From JAVWHX01 sp036639875 (GTDB taxonomy: Bacteria; Bacillota_I; Bacilli_A; Erysipelotrichales; Coprobacillaceae): a DNA stretch of 8,712 nucleotides. The stretch covers positions 1 to 8,712 of the forward strand of contig JAVWHX010000080.1 in the NCBI GenBank assembly GCA_036639875.1, written 5' to 3'. Of this stretch, positions 5,954-8,712 are shown piece after piece. Position 1 is the stretch's first letter. Every line of letters starts with the position of its first letter. The position numbers were made by a program, and so were the translations under genes. The notes below the pieces were generated by a model. That model worked only from the letters and a program-made list of their open reading frames with translations. It was not told the origin of the DNA and did not search any database.

Positions 5954-7292
5954 ATAATTCATTCACTATTTCTTTAAAAACATTTCCTCTTTCTTCATAA
6001 CCACTAAATTCATCAAATGAACTTGTCGAAGGAGAAAGTAAAACAATATCTTGTTCACTCGCTAACTCATATGCTTTATCAATCGCATCTTTTAAATGTT
6101 CAACAATATAAGTAGATGGATGTTGCATATCTTTGGCAAATCTCTCTTTAGCACTTCCAAAACAAATAAGCTGTGAGATGCAATTGTTATACTTTGCCAT
6201 TTCTGTCAAATCCAAACCTTTTTCATGTCCACCCATTAATAAGATTACAGGTTTATCAAAAGCCTTTAAAGCAATGATAGTTGCATCAGTATTCGTTGCC
6301 TTAGAATCATTGTAATATTTGACACCTTTGATTTCTCTAACAAACTCAATACGATGCTCAACACCTTTAAATGCTGCCAATGTATCATGAATATCAGATA
6401 AAGAAACATGAGCTAAATGACAAGCAATAATAGCAATCATCATATTTTGAACATTATGTTTACCTACAATCTTAATTTCATTTAAACCAACCACTCTTTG
6501 ATTATTGAAATAGATTGCATCTTCTTTGATCATACAATCAGCTTCTTTTTCTAAAGAAAAAGTAATAGGTTGAGCAGGCACAGGATATTGTTTTAAATAT
6601 CCCTGCAAAACCTCATCATCAATATTTTCAATAAAATAATCATGTTCATCCTGATTCATATAGATGCGCATTTTAGAAGCATAATATTCTTCTAAACTAT
6701 CCATATAATCCAAATGATCAGGTGTTAGATTAATAACAGTGGAAACATGGGGATGAAACTTTTCAATATCTAATAATTGAAAATTAGACATTTCTAAGAC
6801 AACATCATAACCATCACGACTTATTAAATCATTATCTAAAACAAGTTGAGATAATGGTGTTCCAACATTACCAGCAAGACATACTTTATGTTTAGCAGCT
6901 TTTAAGATTTCATCAATCAAAGTCACTGTTGTTGTTTTACCATTCGTACCAGTCACAGCAATATAGTTTTGTAACAACGAAACTTGATAAGCAAGCTCTA
7001 TTTCTGTATAAACAGGAATTCCTCTTTCCTTCAATCTTAAAACAAAAGGTTTGTGATAATTAATCCCTGGATTCTTTACTACAAAATCAAAATCTCTTTC
7101 AAACAATTCATCAGGGTGTCCCCCTACAACCATTTCAAATCCTCTTGATATATATTCATCATAACCAACTATCTTCTCTTGACTTGCAGATTCATTAATT
7201 GTAATCGTTGCATGTAGCACATCCAACAATTCAACAGCAGCTTTACCACTCTTAGCAAGCCCTAAAACAAGTACCTTCTTACCACATAACAT
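5952..7292 (-). CDS. murD: UDP-MurNAc-L-alanine:D-glutamate ligase MurD
   Basis: MurD is a cytoplasmic ATP-dependent Mur ligase that adds D-glutamate to UDP-MurNAc-L-alanine. At 446 residues it is of normal length with three domains: a Rossmann-like UDP-binding domain (GKKVLVLGLAKSG at 4-16), a central ATPase domain and a C-terminal amino-acid binding domain. Visible motifs: the P-loop TGTNGKTTT at 114-122, EMSNFQL at 167-173 (most MurD have a second Ser, ESSFQL-like), TPDHLDYM at 190-197, Lys207 in YASKMRI at the position of the carbamylated lysine, EHRIEFV at 312-318, NDSKATN at 328-334, and LLSPSTSSFDEF at 418-429 before EERG. ATG at 7290-7292 begins one base after the mraY TAA; the AGGGGTGAT binding site lies in the mraY 3' end, so the pair is translationally coupled. 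A strong terminator overlaps its own stop codon. Confidence 0.97.
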   Translation of the reverse strand: MLCGKKVLVLGLAKSGKAAVELLDVLHATITINESASQEKIVGYDEYISRGFEMVVGGHPDELFERDFDFVVKNPGINYHKPFVLRLKERGIPVYTEIELAYQVSLLQNYIAVTGTNGKTTTVTLIDEILKAAKHKVCLAGNVGTPLSQLVLDNDLISRDGYDVVLEMSNFQLLDIEKFHPHVSTVINLTPDHLDYMDSLEEYYASKMRIYMNQDEHDYFIENIDDEVLQGYLKQYPVPAQPITFSLEKEADCMIKEDAIYFNNQRVVGLNEIKIVGKHNVQNMMIAIIACHLAHVSLSDIHDTLAAFKGVEHRIEFVREIKGVKYYNDSKATNTDATIIALKAFDKPVILLMGGHEKGLDLTEMAKYNNCISQLICFGSAKERFAKDMQHPSTYIVEHLKDAIDKAYELASEQDIVLLSPSTSSFDEFSGYEERGNVFKEIVNEL

Positions 7293-7293
7293 A

Positions 7294-8277
7294 TTACATC
7301 ACCCCTAAAACAATCCCAATAATTCCACAAATAAACCCTAAGAACCAGAACGAAATAACAACTTGTTGTTCTGACCAACCTAGCATTTCAAAATGATGAT
7401 GGATTGGTGCCATCTTAAAGACTCTTTTTCCTCTTGTCTTAAAAGACACAACTTGGATAATAACTGATAAAGCTTCCATCAAGAAAACCCCACCAATTAA
7501 GATTAATAATAACTCTTGATTTGTAAGAACAGCAATTGCAGCTAATGCTCCACCTAAAGCTAATGAACCAGTGTCACCCATAAAGATACGAGCTGGATGA
7601 TAATTGTAATACATAAACCCAAGTAAAGCTCCTACAATAATCATCGCATAAATAGCAACAGCATAGTTCTTATTCATAATCGCAAATATAACAAAGACAG
7701 CAGTCGCTATCATTGACAATCCTGTTGCAAGTCCATCTAAACCATCTGTTAAGTTAACAGCATTTGTTTCTGATGTAAACATAAAGTAAACAAGAACTGG
7801 ATAGAACCATCCTAAATCAACATTAATATGTAACAATGGGATAGAAATCATTGTATCAAATTCAGGAATAAAATATTTAGCTAAGAAATAAAAAGCAATA
7901 GCTAAAATAGATTGTAATGTATATTTATATAAAGGTTTTAATCCATCATTGCTTTTTCTTACAACAATTAAATAATCATCTAAAAACCCAATTAATCCAT
8001 ACCCAACAAAAGCAAAAGTAATCAAATGAACATATGGATTATTAAAGAATGAAAAGTTTAAAGCATAAACAATAATCACAGAACAAAGAATAAAAACAAC
8101 ACCACCCATAGTAGGTGTACCGCCCTTATGTTTATGAGATTCTAAACCTTCTTCTCTTTCTACTTGTCCAAACTTTAATTTCTTTAAATATTGAATTGAT
8201 TTAGGCATAACAGCCATAACCACAACAAATGCAACTATAAAATTAATTAATATCTGTAAAAACGTCATTGAAAACAT
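7294..8277 (-). CDS. mraY: Phospho-MurNAc-pentapeptide translocase MraY
   Basis: MraY is the integral membrane enzyme that transfers phospho-MurNAc-pentapeptide from UDP to undecaprenyl phosphate, forming lipid I. The 327-residue protein has about ten hydrophobic segments and all the expected cytoplasmic motifs: KGGTPTMGG at 51-59, the Asp pair in FLDDYLIV (Asp100, Asp101), NAVNLTDGLDGLATG at 172-186, FMGDTGSLALGG at 232-243 with Asp235, and the histidine triplet in APIHHHFEMLGWSE at 290-303. ATG at 8275-8277 has AAAGGAG 7 nt upstream; a second ATG at codon 4 is possible but less well spaced. The gene begins a new transcription segment: a terminator and then a good promoter lie between it and the PBP gene. 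It is followed by murD after one base. Confidence 0.98.
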   Translation of the reverse strand: MFSMTFLQILINFIVAFVVVMAVMPKSIQYLKKLKFGQVEREEGLESHKHKGGTPTMGGVVFILCSVIIVYALNFSFFNNPYVHLITFAFVGYGLIGFLDDYLIVVRKSNDGLKPLYKYTLQSILAIAFYFLAKYFIPEFDTMISIPLLHINVDLGWFYPVLVYFMFTSETNAVNLTDGLDGLATGLSMIATAVFVIFAIMNKNYAVAIYAMIIVGALLGFMYYNYHPARIFMGDTGSLALGGALAAIAVLTNQELLLILIGGVFLMEALSVIIQVVSFKTRGKRVFKMAPIHHHFEMLGWSEQQVVISFWFLGFICGIIGIVLGVM

Positions 8278-8311
8278 AATTGTACTCCTTTATATGTGAT
8301 TTTCCTCATAC

Positions 8312-8340
8312 AATATATCATATTTCTTCCTCAATAACAA
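8312..8340 (-). promoter_or_regulatory. Sigma-A-type promoter for mraY-murD
   Basis: Minus-strand -35 TTGTTA (8335-8340), a 17-nt spacer, and -10 TATATT (8312-8317), matching the consensus at four and five of six positions. Initiation would be near 8305, giving a leader of about 28 nt that includes the mraY AAAGGAG site. It lies directly downstream of the PBP terminator, which supports it as the start of a new transcription unit. The -10 region here and at ftsA both contain TATGATA, which may be chance. Confidence 0.65.
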
Positions 8341-8350
8341 CCGAACAATA

Positions 8351-8372
8351 GAAAAAGGTGTTATCAACACCT
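8351..8372 (-). terminator. Intrinsic terminator after the PBP gene
   Basis: Minus-strand RNA forms a perfect 7-bp stem AGGUGUU against AACACCU with a GAU loop, followed directly by UUUUC after the final U of the stem. G-U and A-U pairs may extend the base. The stem starts 3 nt after the PBP stop codon (8376-8378). The stem and U-run are modest, so partial read-through into mraY is likely. Confidence 0.72.
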
Positions 8373-8375
8373 CTC

Positions 8376-8712
8376 TCATTCATCCAACTTCACATCATTC
8401 CCTAACATGATTTTTACTTTTTGGCCTTCTTCTATTTTTTCACCAACACGTGGCAACTGATCAATCACATAATCACCACTTCCCATAAACTCAAATCCAT
8501 AGTTATCATTCTTAACTTGTTGTTTAGAAAGACCAACATAATTTTCAACATCAAAAGTTCTAACATCAGTATAAACATATGCCTTTTCTCTTTGGCTGGT
8601 TACTTTTTTAACACCTAACGCTGGTAAGATATCAACCAACATTTTTCTAGCAACAGGAGCAACTGTTGTTCCTCCATATTGAATGCAACTCTTCGGATTA
8701 TCCATGGCTATA
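8376..8712 (-). CDS. Class B penicillin-binding protein with C-terminal PASTA domain, 3' end only
   Basis: The frame is open to the window edge and leaves the last 111 residues, so the ATG at 8703-8705 is an internal Met. The first stretch, MDNPKSCIQYGGTTVAPVAR, is the end of the transpeptidase domain as found in FtsI, PBP2x and SpoVD proteins. It is followed by one PASTA domain of about 60 residues (from YVYTDVRTFDVENYVGLSKQ to VKIMLGND), a fold thought to bind muropeptides or support the fold and septal placement of the enzyme. The active-site SxxK, SxN and KTG motifs are upstream, outside the window, as is any further PASTA repeat. In Bacillota this gene, upstream of mraY, encodes the septal transpeptidase that partners FtsW (S. 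aureus pbp1, streptococcal pbp2x) or its sporulation version (spoVD). The sequence cannot decide which, so I give no symbol. Confidence 0.9.
   Translation of the reverse strand, partial: IAMDNPKSCIQYGGTTVAPVARKMLVDILPALGVKKVTSQREKAYVYTDVRTFDVENYVGLSKQQVKNDNYGFEFMGSGDYVIDQLPRVGEKIEEGQKVKIMLGNDVKLDE

Noticed and set aside
6133..6315. Plus-strand open frame of 60 codons
   Set aside because: Antisense to the conserved C-terminal domain of MurD, including the NDSKATN motif; no independent support.
8421..8618. Plus-strand open frame of 65 codons
   Set aside because: Antisense to the PASTA domain of the PBP; composition is that of an AT-rich shadow frame.
8376..8705. A complete small gene starting at the ATG at 8703-8705
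   Set aside because: The frame continues upstream to the window edge, and the first residues match the internal end of a PBP transpeptidase domain, so this is the tail of a larger protein.

Overview
This window is part of a division and cell wall (dcw) cluster from a low-GC, Gram-positive-type bacterium. All real genes lie on the minus strand, so the order of transcription runs from the right edge to the left: 3' end of a PASTA-domain class B penicillin-binding protein (PBP), mraY, murD, ftsW (or spoVE-like), murG, murB, divIB (ftsQ), ftsA, and the 5' two-thirds or less of ftsZ. The AT-rich DNA, strong GGAGG-type ribosome binding sites, a DivIB-type rather than E. coli-type FtsQ, a PASTA-tailed PBP and the order murD-ftsW-murG-murB-divIB-ftsA-ftsZ all indicate Bacillota. 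The flavour of the proteins suggests the Erysipelotrichia or a relative, but that is an impression, not something measured.

The genes form one pathway. MraY makes lipid I and MurG makes lipid II at the membrane. MurD and MurB act earlier, in the cytoplasm, on the UDP-MurNAc precursor. FtsW polymerises lipid II with its class B PBP partner at the septum. DivIB helps assemble the septal complex, and FtsA anchors the FtsZ ring. No murE lies between the PBP and mraY, as in the staphylococcal layout and unlike Bacillus subtilis.

The cluster is tightly packed except at three gaps: PBP|mraY (98 nt), murD|ftsW (62 nt) and divIB|ftsA (124 nt). Each gap holds a terminator-like hairpin that begins at or within a few bases of the upstream stop codon. 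The PBP|mraY and divIB|ftsA gaps also hold a plausible vegetative promoter downstream of the hairpin. The murD|ftsW gap has no convincing promoter, so its terminator looks like an attenuator or partial terminator. The cluster therefore reads as segments: (...PBP), (mraY-murD), (ftsW-murG-murB-divIB) and (ftsA-ftsZ).

I found no mobile element, CRISPR array, RNA gene or unknown protein family. No intergenic stretch exceeds 300 bases. The protein-coding content is ordinary; what merits a second look is the transcriptional punctuation and an atypical nucleotide-binding loop in FtsA. ORFs on the plus strand are antisense shadows of these genes.
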